From: Iris pallida | Lineage: Eukaryota > Streptophyta > Magnoliopsida > Asparagales > Iridaceae | Reading direction: 5' to 3' | DNA: 64,000 bases | NCBI GenBank assembly: GCA_029216955.1 | Contig: JANAVB010023997.1 | Location: forward strand, 1,137,424 to 1,201,423 | Notes under the pieces: generated by a model | What the model saw: only the letters and a program-made list of their open reading frames with translations | Database searches by the model: none | Told to the model about the DNA's origin: nothing | Position numbers and translations under genes: made by a program | Shown: piece after piece, positions 12,354-24,400 of the stretch | How the letters are laid out: the number at the start of each line of letters is the position of its first letter | How positions within the stretch are numbered: position 1 is the stretch's first letter

Positions 12354-13901
12354 TATATATACACCACATTTCTATATACACCTATACTCATGGTATCTAT
12401 CCCTCTAACAATATCCATACCATATGTTATACCCATATATCAATATCCATATGGTATCATTATACCCCTATCTATAGTCATATAGATATTTTTCTATACA
12501 TAACATTTACCTATATAATTATCCTACTAGGATATTAAGCCTATACTCATGTACACTTATCTATGTTTATACAAATACCTTATTTATTTATATACTTTAT
12601 ACGGCTACATGCCATACCTATAGGTTACCTTAGCCTATCATCTTACTCTCATTGATCAATACCTTTACCTATATACCTTGATATACTTACCTATATACCT
12701 TGATACCCTTTGTATCAATAACCTTATATGCTAAAGCCTATTACCCCTGCCATGCTTGCACATGCCAATACCTATGGTATACCAAATTACCCATTACTAT
12801 ACCCTTGCACATGTTTGTCTACACTTACCTATGGTGCTAGGTTACTCCCTTACTCATTTACTATATATATATATATATATATATATCACTATGTATCCTA
12901 TAATATTGGTATCTATATGATACCTCTATAAAATACATGTATGATATTGTATCCTTGCTATCCTATGCATACTCATGGGTTACCTTGCTACTAAGATATT
13001 TATCTTTATCCTTAAAGTTACTTTAACTACCTATACAAATACATATACACCTATATATACATACATAGATAGCATATCCTTAGGATACCATGTTCTACTT
13101 AATACTTGGCATACCCTATACCAGGATATGCCACATCATATCTATCATATACTTTAGGCATTGGCTACATGGGATTACCCATTATACCAATAACTTAATA
13201 TATTATCTCGTATCCTAATGTCTAGAATAATACCTTAACTAATACCATTACCTTGACCAATATCCAATACCTTGATACCTAATCCATTATCCAAGCTAGA
13301 CACTATCCTTACCATGGTAACTTAATCCAATACCCAATATCATAACCTTACCTTAATATTCTAGTATTACCTCATACTAGTTCTAATATTTTGGCATCTT
13401 GGTATCCTAAATACCTTGATACGCCCTAGGATACCACATTCTAATTTATTTCGCACATATTCCACATGTTTGCATATGGTACCATGGTACCATTTTAAGT
13501 ATCATATTATATCGACCTCCAAGATACTAATCCATGACCATAATGTACAGTTACCTAACATCCAAGGTACTCACCCTACTCATGGCACTTGACAGCTTGA
13601 TATTATCCATTACCTAGTTCTAATAGCCAATATCTTAGTATCTTGACTAATGCATAATCCTCCTAGATACTTATCCAACTAACTGTAATACTAATACTTG
13701 ATACCAAATAGGATACCTTACTCAATCTCCAATATTCACTTACCCTTACTCATGATACTTGAGTGTCGTGATACCAATATCCTCATGGTATCCAAGTATC
13801 ACACTAGTACCTTGCCCCAAATTATAATATCTTGACACATAACTTATATATACTTGTCTCACTTGATAACCACTTGTATCAACACTAACATATGCTACCT
13901 A

Positions 13902-13906
<5 letters not shown>
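12354..13906. repeat. TACC/ATACC-rich low-complexity tract, target of the gypsy insertion
   Basis: About 1.5 kb of strongly G-poor + strand is built from words such as 'tacc', 'ataccttgatacc' and 'ccaatacc', with no open frame. The same composition occurs at about 4315-4378, left of the gag-only element, and again at 15590-15706. The element evidently inserted into this tract. No function is recognised. Confidence 0.7.
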
Positions 13907-13953
<47 letters not shown>

Positions 13954-14011
13954 TATTCACTTGATATCCATACTACCTAGGCTTATTCACTTGATATCCA
14001 TACTACCTAGG

Positions 14012-14092
<81 letters not shown>

Positions 14093-14128
14093 TTGACAAC
14101 CTCATTTTTTTTCAAAGGTTCTTATCAG

Positions 14129-14218
<90 letters not shown>
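13907..14218. repeat. (TA)n tracts with a 29-bp direct duplication
   Basis: Three long TA runs (about 13907-13952, 14016-14091, 14131-14218) flank a short tandem duplication of 'ttcacttgatatccatacta' plus 9 more bases (about 13957-14014). The same unit reappears at about 15595-15622 inside the palindrome centre. Confidence 0.85.
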
Positions 14219-14221
<3 letters not shown>

Positions 14222-15134
14222 TAATTATGGATTCATCCATTCATTCCATTTCACTCATTAGCCTCATTTTTTTCAAAGGTTCTTCTTCCCCAAGCAAAAA
14301 CCCAATTCCCTACCAATTCCACTCAATCTACTTTCAATTCCACTCATCCTCACCATCATGAATGCCTAGAGCATTAGAAAGCACAAGGATATCCATAGGA
14401 GAGGAGCTTGCTAGAAGATCGTGTCCGACTAATTCCTTTCGTGTCCAAATTTGGAGTTCTCCAAAGGAGGGACACACAAGTTGGATAAATCTCTATTCTT
14501 CACCAATTTTGTGATTATGAACACCCATTGAACCCATAGGAACCTTCCCATAGGTGAATTTGACTTAGTAATCATAGATCTAGGTATGAAAAGATTTCAA
14601 TTTGGTATATTTAGGTTTTTATCATGAGTAATGTTGATTTCTATGCTTAATTTGTATTTGTTACGAATTTGTGACCACCAAGTGTTCGATACGTGCCCCC
14701 AAAGAGATTTTTGTGTACTTGTTTAGTCGAAATTGGGTGTGTGTCCTAAATAGAATACATGATGTTGTGTTATGGTATCTCATGATATGTACGGTTAGAT
14801 TTGGGTGTATATATGTGTTCTTTTCTCCAAAATAGTCCAAATTTGTCATAGTATTCATCATCGTTTTTAGCAGCCATAAACAACTTAAAAATATCATAAC
14901 TCCTAACTCATGACTCTGATTAATCTCTCATTTTAAAAAAAATAATATCGAAGTTAGCTTTCTAAATATATAATTAATAGGTCAAATTCATCCTAAAACT
15001 TTCTATAAAACTGTTTGAGTGTCAGGTATCCAAAAGACAAACGCATTTCGGTGTTTTCGCAGTTCTGAGAGCTTTTGAACACGAAAATGTGATCCGTTTG
15101 AAAAGCTGATACGAACGAATACGACATACTTTAA

Positions 15135-15141
<7 letters not shown>
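14219..15141 (+). repeat. left arm of a giant inverted repeat
   Basis: About 923 bp are the reverse complement of 15707-16631 with only a few mismatches; for example, a G/A difference lies beside the homopolymer near 14934-14950. No protein is recognised; a 78-codon open frame occurs identically in both arms because of the symmetry. Confidence 0.9.
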
Positions 15142-15706
<565 letters not shown>

Positions 15707-16631
15707 TATAGAGTTAAAGTATGTCGTATTCGTTCGTATCAGCTTTTCAAACGGATCACATTTTCGTGTCCAAAAGCTCTCAGAACTGCGAAAACACCGA
15801 AATGCGTTTGTCTTTTGGATACCTGACACTCAAACAGTTTTATAGAAAGTTTTAGGATGAATTTGACCTATTAATTATATATTTAGAAAGCTAACTTCGA
15901 TATTGTTTTTTTTTAAAATGAGAGATTAATCAGAGTCATGAGTTAGGAGTTATGATATTTTTAAGTTGTTTATGGCTGCTAAAAACGATGATGAATACTA
16001 TGACAAATTTGGACTATTTTGGAGAAAAGAACACATATATACACCCAAATCTAACCGTACATATCATGAGATACCATAACACAACATCATGTATTCTATT
16101 TAGGACACACACCCAATTTCGACTAAACAAGTACACAAAAATCTCTTTGGGGGCACGTATCGAACACTTGGTGGTCACAAATTCGTAACAAATACAAATT
16201 AAGCATAAAAATCAACATTACTCATGATAAAAACCTAAATATACCAAATTGAAATCTTTTCATACCTAGATCTATGATTACTAAGTCAAATTCACCTATG
16301 GGAAGGTTCCTATGGGTTCAATGGGTGTTCATAATCACAAAATTGGTGAAGAATAGAGATTTATCCAACTTGTGTGTCCCTCCTTTGGAGAACTCCAAAT
16401 TTGGACACGAAAGGAATTAGTCGGACACGATCTTCTAGCAAGCTCCTCTCCTATGGATATCCTTGTGCTTTCTAATGCTCTAGGCATTCATGATGGTGAG
16501 GATGAGTGGAATTGAAAGTAGATTGAGTGGAATTGGTAGGGAATTGGGTTTTTGCTTGGGGAAGAAGAACCTTTGAAAAAAAATGAGGCTAATGAGTGAA
16601 ATGGAATGAATGGATGAATCCATAATTAGAA
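15707..16631 (-). repeat. right arm of the giant inverted repeat
   Basis: This is the reverse complement of 14219-15141. Together the arms make a 2.4-kb structure that could form a very long hairpin transcript. Confidence 0.9.
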
Positions 16632-17282
16632 ATTATCTCTTATAGTAAGGTTTTGGTCATGCCAAAAGATCAAGTTTGCCCCTCTCCATTTGTTATGAAT
16701 AGAATCTAATTAACTAAAGGAAGAAATATTTACAATTAAAAGATATATTCCTTTCATAACAACTAAAATTAATATTCCTTTCATGACAACAAAAATGAAT
16801 ATTCCTTTCATGAAAACTAAAATTAATATTCCTTTCATGACAACTAAACTTAATTAATTCAAATTGCTAAAGTCATAACTAACAATAATTAGTACTAACA
16901 CTTGCAAATTCTAATTGGATAGCCACTAACTGACACTAATATAATTCTAGGCAACCACTAATATAAAATAATATAGATAAAAAATAATCAACATGTAAAT
17001 TTCCAAAATACCCTTACATTGGAAAGTGGTAGTTACACCTATCCGCATCTTCTCGAAGTAGTACTCCCTGCCTTCCATATAAGGATTCATACTTAAAATT
17101 TTTCGTAAGGCAGATCAGCAATACACCAATCATATTCGGTCGAGCGAAAGTTCCTAAGGAGGCTCTAATTGAAGATCCGAAACTAGACACCGGTAGAATA
17201 ACCTTTACCGATACACCCATCAAGCAAAGGACATCATCCAAAGTATGGGTTATAATTTAGATAGTCATAAAGCTCTTACCTT
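16632..17282. other. AT-rich spacer
   Basis: A short repeat of 'aatattcctttcatgacaac' occurs four times in diverged form (about 16745-16850). No gene is seen. A minus-strand frame at 17014-17241 has no recognisable motif. Confidence 0.5.
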
Positions 17283-18345
17283 TGGAAAGGGCCGGCGTCT
17301 ACCGTTGCGTATTCCAACTCCAAAGGAAAACCACAATATTATCATCGTACTCGCTCTGTATTAGGATATGTGACCCCTCCAACTACTCCAGAGTTCTTAG
17401 ATGAAGAGAGCGATGAGACACACTCTCATTTCTCTGACTCTTCAATTTGGGATTCTGATAACAACATTGAAGCAGTCTTTATAGAGGCATTTTCAGTCAA
17501 TATGGTGTCTGCAGACCACATTGATGAAAATTATCAATCTATAGAACCCTTTGAATCTATTCCATGGGCTCAGCAGCTTGATACACAGTGGAAAATACGG
17601 TTTGAACAACGAAAACCACCTATTGAAGACGACGTTACACAAGTCAACTTGGGAGATTCAGATTCTCCTAAGCCTATCTTTATTAGTGAAAGTCTATCCG
17701 AAGAGGATCAACAAGCTCTCGTACAACTCATCGGGAATACATTAATGTATTTGCTTGGAGTTATGAAGAATGCCTGGACTCGACACACACATAGCAATGC
17801 ATCGTCTCAATATACTTCCAAATGCCAAGCCGATGAAGCAGCATCAACGTCGTTTTCGTCCGAAGATTATGGAAGCTATTGAAACTAAGGTCAAAAAGCT
17901 CATAGCTAGTGGCTTTGTTCGTGAAGAACAACATCCCAATTGGCTAAAAAATATTGTTCCAGTCATGAAGAATAATGGGAATGTCTGAGTCTGTATTGAT
18001 TATCGAGATCTTAATTTAGCCTGCCCTAAGGATGAATTTTCTCTTCCAATTACGGACGCCATGATCGACAATACTTGTAGCTTTGAACGTCTATCTTTTA
18101 TGGATGGGTTTTTAGGCTATAATCAAATCAAGATGTTCCCTGATGATGAGAAGCACACACCATTCCGAACACCGTTGGGGGTATACTGCTATACAGTGAT
18201 GTCCTTTGGTTTAAAGAATGCTGGAGCTATATATCAGCGTGTTATGAGCACAAATTTTTACGAATATTTATGAAAGACAGTGAAATGCTATATAGACGAC
18301 ATTGCAGTTAGAAGTCGTTTAATGAACGATCACCTCAAAGATTTG
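17283..18345 (+). pseudogene. Ty3/gypsy (Tat/Ogre-like) reverse transcriptase fragment
   Basis: The frame from about 17370 begins with a LGYVTPP-like word and an acidic linker, then PKPIFISESL. It goes on to RFRPKIMEAIETKVKKLIASG, a stop, then VCIDYRDLNLACPKDEFSLP, LSFMDGFLGYNQIKM, FRTPLGVYCYTVMSFGLKNA and, after another stop, CYIDDIAV (about 18283-18306). The wording ACPKDEFSLP is typical of Tat-lineage polymerases. The catalytic pair in YIDD is present, but the frame is broken at about 17880, 17986 and 18271, and RNase H and integrase are absent. No LTRs were found around it, so this is an old truncated copy. Confidence 0.8.
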
Positions 18346-19690
18346 AGAGCGGTTGACTTGAAATTTGTGTCCATTATGTGTTTTGGACTTATAGATTACA
18401 AGTAAGAAAATGGTAGCATAATCTTAATTGAATATATACAAAAATATCATACTTTAAGCAACTAAATATAGTTCATAGTCCCATGACTTTTCTTAAATAT
18501 GTACGAGAGATTGGGGGCACACACACTGCGTGTGCAATTTCTCGTGAGAGAAGAATAGGACCACAAAAAAAAAGTTCCAATACAACACGATCTTCATATC
18601 TATAGATATGAAGAATCACACCAGAAGACAATAAATAACAAATCAAGAACTCAGCAACAATAATTAAAGAACAAAAAAAGAGAGTAACTTTGACATGGAA
18701 AGACTCAAATGTTCATTAGACTAATATTTACTTTCACAAACCCAGACAATAATCTATACCGAACAACTAAAATCTAGATCAACAATTAAGGAGCATAGGA
18801 TAATGACATAATCACTCAACTCAAGCCTTCCTTCCACTGATTCGATGAGCGAGCTGGATGTCCTTGGAGTTCGATTCTCGTCTGTTACTTTCAGATCTTG
18901 CGGAGGGAGATGGTGTTGGAAGGGAAGCGATGGGACTTCTTCACGCCACCGATCATTGGATCAGGATTTCGAACGGCTTTGATGGCAATTGCTTACACAG
19001 GGTCTTTCGCAGGTGGACTTGTGGACGGTTATTTGTTTTGCGCCATTGGTGAAAAATAGGATTAGGATTTGGTGGAGAAATAATGATTTTTTTGGATGAT
19101 GTCGATGATGATGAATTTGGGAACATAGGAAGGTTGATTTTTATAGTGGAGGAAGTGGTCTAAGAACAAAGAAGATAGGTTACGAACAATTTTATATTAT
19201 TTTATAAATCTAAATTAGTAGATGAGTAGATTACTTTTTTTTATCCATGCATAATCTATTTTTAGGTAAGAAAGTATTAGATAAGAATAGTAGTGCTATT
19301 TGGGTAATATATTAGTATAGATATAGATGGATCATTGCCAAACACGATGTTTCTATTATAATGCGGCTTAGAAACAGCTCAAAAATGAGTCGTCTAAACC
19401 GTATGTATATCATCATTTAAATAAATTAAAAATAATAAAAAAATAACTAAATAACTACCTCAATACTCTACTAATTATTTAAAAAATTAGCCAAGCATTT
19501 AACTACCTAATATGATTATTTATAACTAAATAATTTTAAATCAAATGGTTAAGGTGGAAGATATTTTCCTCAATTATTTGAGTTCAAATCCTAGATATAA
19601 CTTTTTTATAATAATTTTAAATTTACTTTTTTTAATATTTTATTTAGACACGTGTAATTCACGTTGACATTACTAGTTTTTCCGCTAAGG
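18346..19690. other. intergenic DNA upstream of the U-box gene
   Basis: This is mostly AT-rich sequence. A more GC-rich patch at about 18840-19060 has a 64-codon open frame without recognised motifs. No gene is supported. Confidence 0.5.
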
Positions 19691-19767
19691 ATCCTATATT
19701 AAACACAACCAGCAATCTCCTAGTAAATCTGAAACACCAATAGATATTTTCTTCCAACAACCCTAGT

Positions 19768-19864
19768 AGGTCCAAGCAAAAAATAGAGAGAGGGAAGGAA
19801 TGTGAAAGCTAGCAGCAGCTGCATTAGGTCCAAGCAAACTGAGAGAGGGAAAGGGTTGTGAAAG
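19768..19864. repeat. 39-bp duplication in the probable promoter/5' leader region
   Basis: The word 'aggtccaagcaaa' followed by 'gagagagggaa' and 'tgtgaaag' occurs twice (about 19768-19807 and 19826-19864). It lies about 0.3 kb before the U-box start codon. The A+GA-rich sequence could be 5' leader or promoter. No clear TATA box could be assigned. Confidence 0.5.
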
Positions 19865-20186
19865 CGAAGTACAAAAGAAAAAAAAGAAGAAGGAATAACA
19901 AATAACAGAGTTTCATAAATTTACTATAAACAAGCAAGTGAATATAATTATAGAGTTGGGCAAATTACTTGGGCTATTTATTTCTATAGAGTTTGCGTTT
20001 TCTTTCCTGTGTTGGGCTAACAAAGTTAAATCCCAATTACAAAATTTTGTTACATGATTTACTCATAGTAGCAAAGACTTGACTTGCTCAACCAGAGTCG
20101 CGCCAGCATTTCCGAACTCTCATTCCTTCTTCTCCAATGGTCAACATATCCAATTTTGCATTCCACTCCCTACTCTAAAAAAAAAA

Positions 20187-21497
20187 ATGGCGCAGAGCGC
20201 CGGAAAATCAACTCCGGCGACCGCTCTCGACTCCATCAACCGCATCCTCCCGGAGATCATAGCCGGCGGGGGAGCCTCCGGAGACGAGGAGGCCTACTGC
20301 TGGGACCCGCCCCGCCGGTTCTCCGGCTTCGCGAAGCGCCTCCAGCTCCTCGTCCACGGCCTCTCCCGCTCCGCCGACCTCTCCCTCCCAGCCGTGTCCA
20401 CCTCACTCCGCGGCATCGCCGCCGACCTCGACTTGTCCCGCCGTCCCCTATCCGCCTACCGCTCCCGCAGCCGGATCCACGTCCTCATCAACTGCATCCC
20501 CCTCTGCTCCTCCCTCCGCGACATCTCCGTCTCCCTCTCCTCCTGGCTCGCCCTCCTCGACTCCTCCCTCATCCCCCTCCCCGACCTCCGCAAGAAGGCC
20601 GCCGACCTCTCCGCCGACATGCAAAACCCTAACATCAAAGTAATTTCTTCCTCAAACCCTTCTTGTAATTCCGCCGAAACATTGATGAGATTCTTGTTGG
20701 ATCAGGTCACGGAGAACGAGGAGAGGGTCTACTGCACCCTCCAGAAGGAGGCGGAGGTGCGGCAGACCTCGAAGGCTGTCCAGAGCGCCATCATCATGGA
20801 CCTCGCCCGCGCGCTCGGGATGGACTCCGGCGACCGGGGGAGGCTCTCGGAGCAGATCAAGCTGCTGCGGTCGGACCTCGTGGTCTCCAGCACGGTCGAG
20901 GAGCGGAGGATCCTGATGTCCCTCGAGAAGATCTTCGACAGCTGGTCGGCGACGCCCTGCGTCGCGGAGGAGTGCACGAGCTCCGACTTCGAGGAGGACG
21001 CGCAGATCCCGCCGTTCAAGAATTTTCTTTGCCCCTTGACAAAGGAGGTGATGAAGGATCCGGTGGTGGTTGAGTCCTCGCAGACGTATGAGAGGACTGC
21101 AATCAAGTGCTGGTTCGACCGGTGCCTCGGGGACGCACGGGACCCGACCTGTCCTGTGACTGGGCAGGTGCTGGATAATTTGGAGCTGAAGCCGAATATT
21201 GGGCTTAAGGGGGCGATCGAGGAGTGGGTGAATAGGAACGTTGAGCTGCAGATCAAGTCGGCACTGAATTGTCTCGGGGAGGTGGGTTCGACACCGATGG
21301 GGACTGTGGACACAATGCTGGATAATGTTTATAGGATATCGGAGGAGTATCCAGAGAGTAGGTACAAGGTGAGGAATGCCGGGGTTGTTGGTCTCGTGGT
21401 GAGGATGCTCAAGGACCAGTCGGAGAGGATGGGGTCCCAGCTTAGGTGCAAGGCTCTGATGGCAATGTTCAGCATGGCAAAGGATGAAGAGAGCAAG
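20187..21497 (+). CDS. exon 1 of the PUB42-like gene (residues 1-437, U-box)
   Basis: This exon starts MAQSAGKSTPATALDS and ends ...AKDEESK before a GTGCAA donor. It carries the whole N-terminal domain, the U-box (about 21009-21235) and the first ARM helices (YKVRNAGVVGLVVRML). The 5' half is extremely C/G-rich (repeated ctcc, gccg), unlike the later exons. Read-through into intron 1 adds only 13 residues before a TGA at 21534-21536, so intron retention would give a protein with a U-box but almost no ARM region. Confidence 0.93.
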
Positions 21498-24400
21498 GTG
21501 CAACGAACATTATCTGTTACTTCTCCTGCAGTTTGAATTACAATTTTTAATCTGTCAAATGCATCTTTTTCAATGCTATATTTTGTTTCTAGCTAGGAAG
21601 CACAGACACCCAAACATCTGTCTCGTGCCATGCCCGTAGTGCATTGCGTTGGACATGACACAAATAATCCAATATACACTAGAACATACTAAAGTTGGTG
21701 CCGCATCCGTGTCATTGTGTCCGATATTTATGTCATGTTGTTGTGCCTGTATTGAACACGAGTGTCAAAAAAGTATCATGTCTAATACATGTCAGATACG
21801 AATACAGGCATGGATACGGTTCTCCAGAGAAGTATCCATGCAACATAGCTATACGGTGTATGATGATGTGGGATAGGATAATTAGCTGGTAAGTAGTGTA
21901 GTATATTATAGTGTTGTCCCAATATTACTTTTTGGGCTAGACTCCAAAAGACCATGGGCTGAGGGTGAATTGAAAAGAAAAGAAAAACTTGTGATGGCAG
22001 GGAATATAAGGAACCAACTAGTACAAAAAGAACAAGGTCTACACAAATAAAGAATGAGCAAGGGTATTGTCATGCTTTGGCCCATGGTGACTGGACCCAT
22101 GCATGGGCCTAATGTGCATCATCACTTCGCCAACTTGCCAAAATGGTTAACCCCTATGTACACATGACATTCTAACCTTTATATTATCATATATATAAAA
22201 CTCTCGTCTCATATCCGATATTGAGCTAAAGCTCAGGATTTCACAATCTCCCCCACTCAAATATGCGATGTTCTCATAATTGCTTTGCCCAGTCTCACAC
22301 CACCCATTAGAAGACAACCACAAGATAGTTATATTAGTATTAATCATGCCCCAACCATGGGACCATCTGGACATGACCCGTGCATGGAACTTAATGTGCA
22401 TCACCAGCCAATCAATTGTCGTCTCATATTTATGTGGACTAAATACTTGGGGATTCACTATTGTATATATGTTTTTCTTCTGTTCATATATGAATTATTT
22501 AGTTTCGTATTGAGGTCCATGCACGGGTCATGTCCTGACGGGCATGAGAACTGCGGCGTGATTGGTATTACGACATTTGGTGATAATAAGGGTAAGATTA
22601 ATGGATTGAGCTGTATTTGTATTGTGTTGTTACTCTGGTCCAGCCACACAATTTAACCAAGGGTCGTGCCCTAACTCGGAGTAATATGTGCATAATTCAT
22701 GTGAGGTGACTTGCACACGAGAGAAAAGAAATTGGGTCTGCAACATTACAACGAAATCCTAATAAGTAAAAGAAAATCTTAATACCCTGATTAAGCAGGG
22801 TAAGTCTGTAGCTGCTGTATAGATCAAAATGCACAAAGTTGAAAGATAGAATACCACGGCCTCCACCACCAACAACCACAATCAAATGTTGAGTCCAATG
22901 GTTGAGGCATTTGGTACGTGAAGATCTGGGTTCCAAACTGTATCCCTCATGAATAATCACCATGATGGGTTCATATTCTTCTAAATTATTTTAGTTCATT
23001 AGAGCCTCTTTGTTTTGGGTTTTCTTTCTATTCTTTAACATCTATATGCAGAAAACTGCCTTTGTTATTTATTTATTTAAATTTCCTACAGTCCATATTT
23101 TTTAGGGCTGAAAATACCTTAAATTAGGATTTTAAGGAGGCATTGCATAGAATGTATAAGTAAAAAGATAACAATAAATAAGGCGCGATGTGGCTAGATA
23201 GAATTGAACTTGAGACCTCTTTGGTTAAAAACACATGCATTTGCCAACTAGGCAACCATTCATTTATGAAATTTTTGTACACAATAAATTAAATAACCAG
23301 ATTACTGAAACCTATATAGCATGTTACCAAAACTCGGGCCCCAACCACAATCAAATGTTGACATCATGGTTGAGACATTTGGTAGAGAAAGTTCTGTGTT
23401 TAGAACAGTATCCCTCATGAACAATCACCGTGATGGGTTCATATTCTTTTAAATTGAACTTGAGCCCCCTTTTTTGGGTTTCCTTTCCATTCTTTAACAT
23501 CTATATGCAAACAACTGGTTGTTGTTATTTATATAAAGTTCCTAAAGTCCATATTTTTTTCCTCTGAAATTAGTTAATGTCATTTGATATCCTTTCATGG
23601 CATCAAGTGTGATAACCATTTGGTATTTTTCTCTAGATAATCATGGTCGAAGAAGGTATGACTAGACTGGCTATTCGTAGTTTGACAGCAAGTTTGGAGA
23701 AAGAAAGAGAATATGCTTTGCGGTTATTGCTTGAATTTTCATCTGAAGGGGGGTATTGCAGAAAATTAGCTTTCGAGAAAGGGGCTCTAGTTCTTCTTTC
23801 AAGTATGACTACAAATTTAGAGTATCCTACACTGTCTAATTTAGCTGAGGAGATCCTAAAGAACATGGAAATGATAGATGAGAATGTAGAGCACTTGGCA
23901 ATGGCAGGAAGATACCAGCCTTTACTCACCCGACTTTGTAAAGGTATGTCGTTCATCATACAAAGTGAGCAACTGAATTTTTTATTTGCATGTAATAGCT
24001 CGTCTACCAATCAAATTTATTTCATTAGCAGGTCTTGGGAATCTTATTATCAGATGTTTGTCCGCTTTATGATAACACTTATTTTTTCGTGGCGTGTCCA
24101 TGCGTTATTTTCTTACATTTCATTGTTTATTTTGAATTATATGTTTCACTGGATATGAGATAAAATATGTGAATTTATGTTTTGAAGTCTGGTGGTGTCA
24201 GTGAATTGACTCAAATAAGCGAAGCCTTAAAGTATCTATGATTTCCTTTTACAATTATCTCTAAATTTCTCCATTTCCTACCTTTTTTGAGAAAAAGAAT
24301 GGGATAGATCCCAGCCAAATTTCATTCATATCTAAAGTATTATATTCAGCACTACAAGGTTATTTCCAATCTAATTTAAGCGTATAGCAACTTAAGGTCT

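Larger units (their letters stand above)
21498..23636 (+). other. intron 1 of the PUB42-like gene
   Basis: This 2139-bp GT-AG intron has no gene on either strand. It holds a foldback-type repeat (21593-21848), a 20-bp perfect hairpin (22369-22535) and a diverged direct repeat (22863-23115 and 23341-23570). Confidence 0.85.

Noticed and set aside
18858..19052. Small gene at the GC-rich patch upstream of the U-box gene
   Set aside because: The 64-codon frame has no motif, no splice context and no repeat of its kind; it is best left as unclassified.
20079..20186. Longer N-terminus for the U-box protein (36 extra codons in the same frame)
   Set aside because: The upstream frame opens with TTG, not ATG, and the extra residues look like leader sequence. 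The ATG at 20187 is the first in frame and has a good context.
20652..21503. Long minus-strand open frame of 283 codons opposite exon 1
   Set aside because: It is a shadow of the GC-rich U-box exon; its His/Leu/Arg-rich product matches no known domain.
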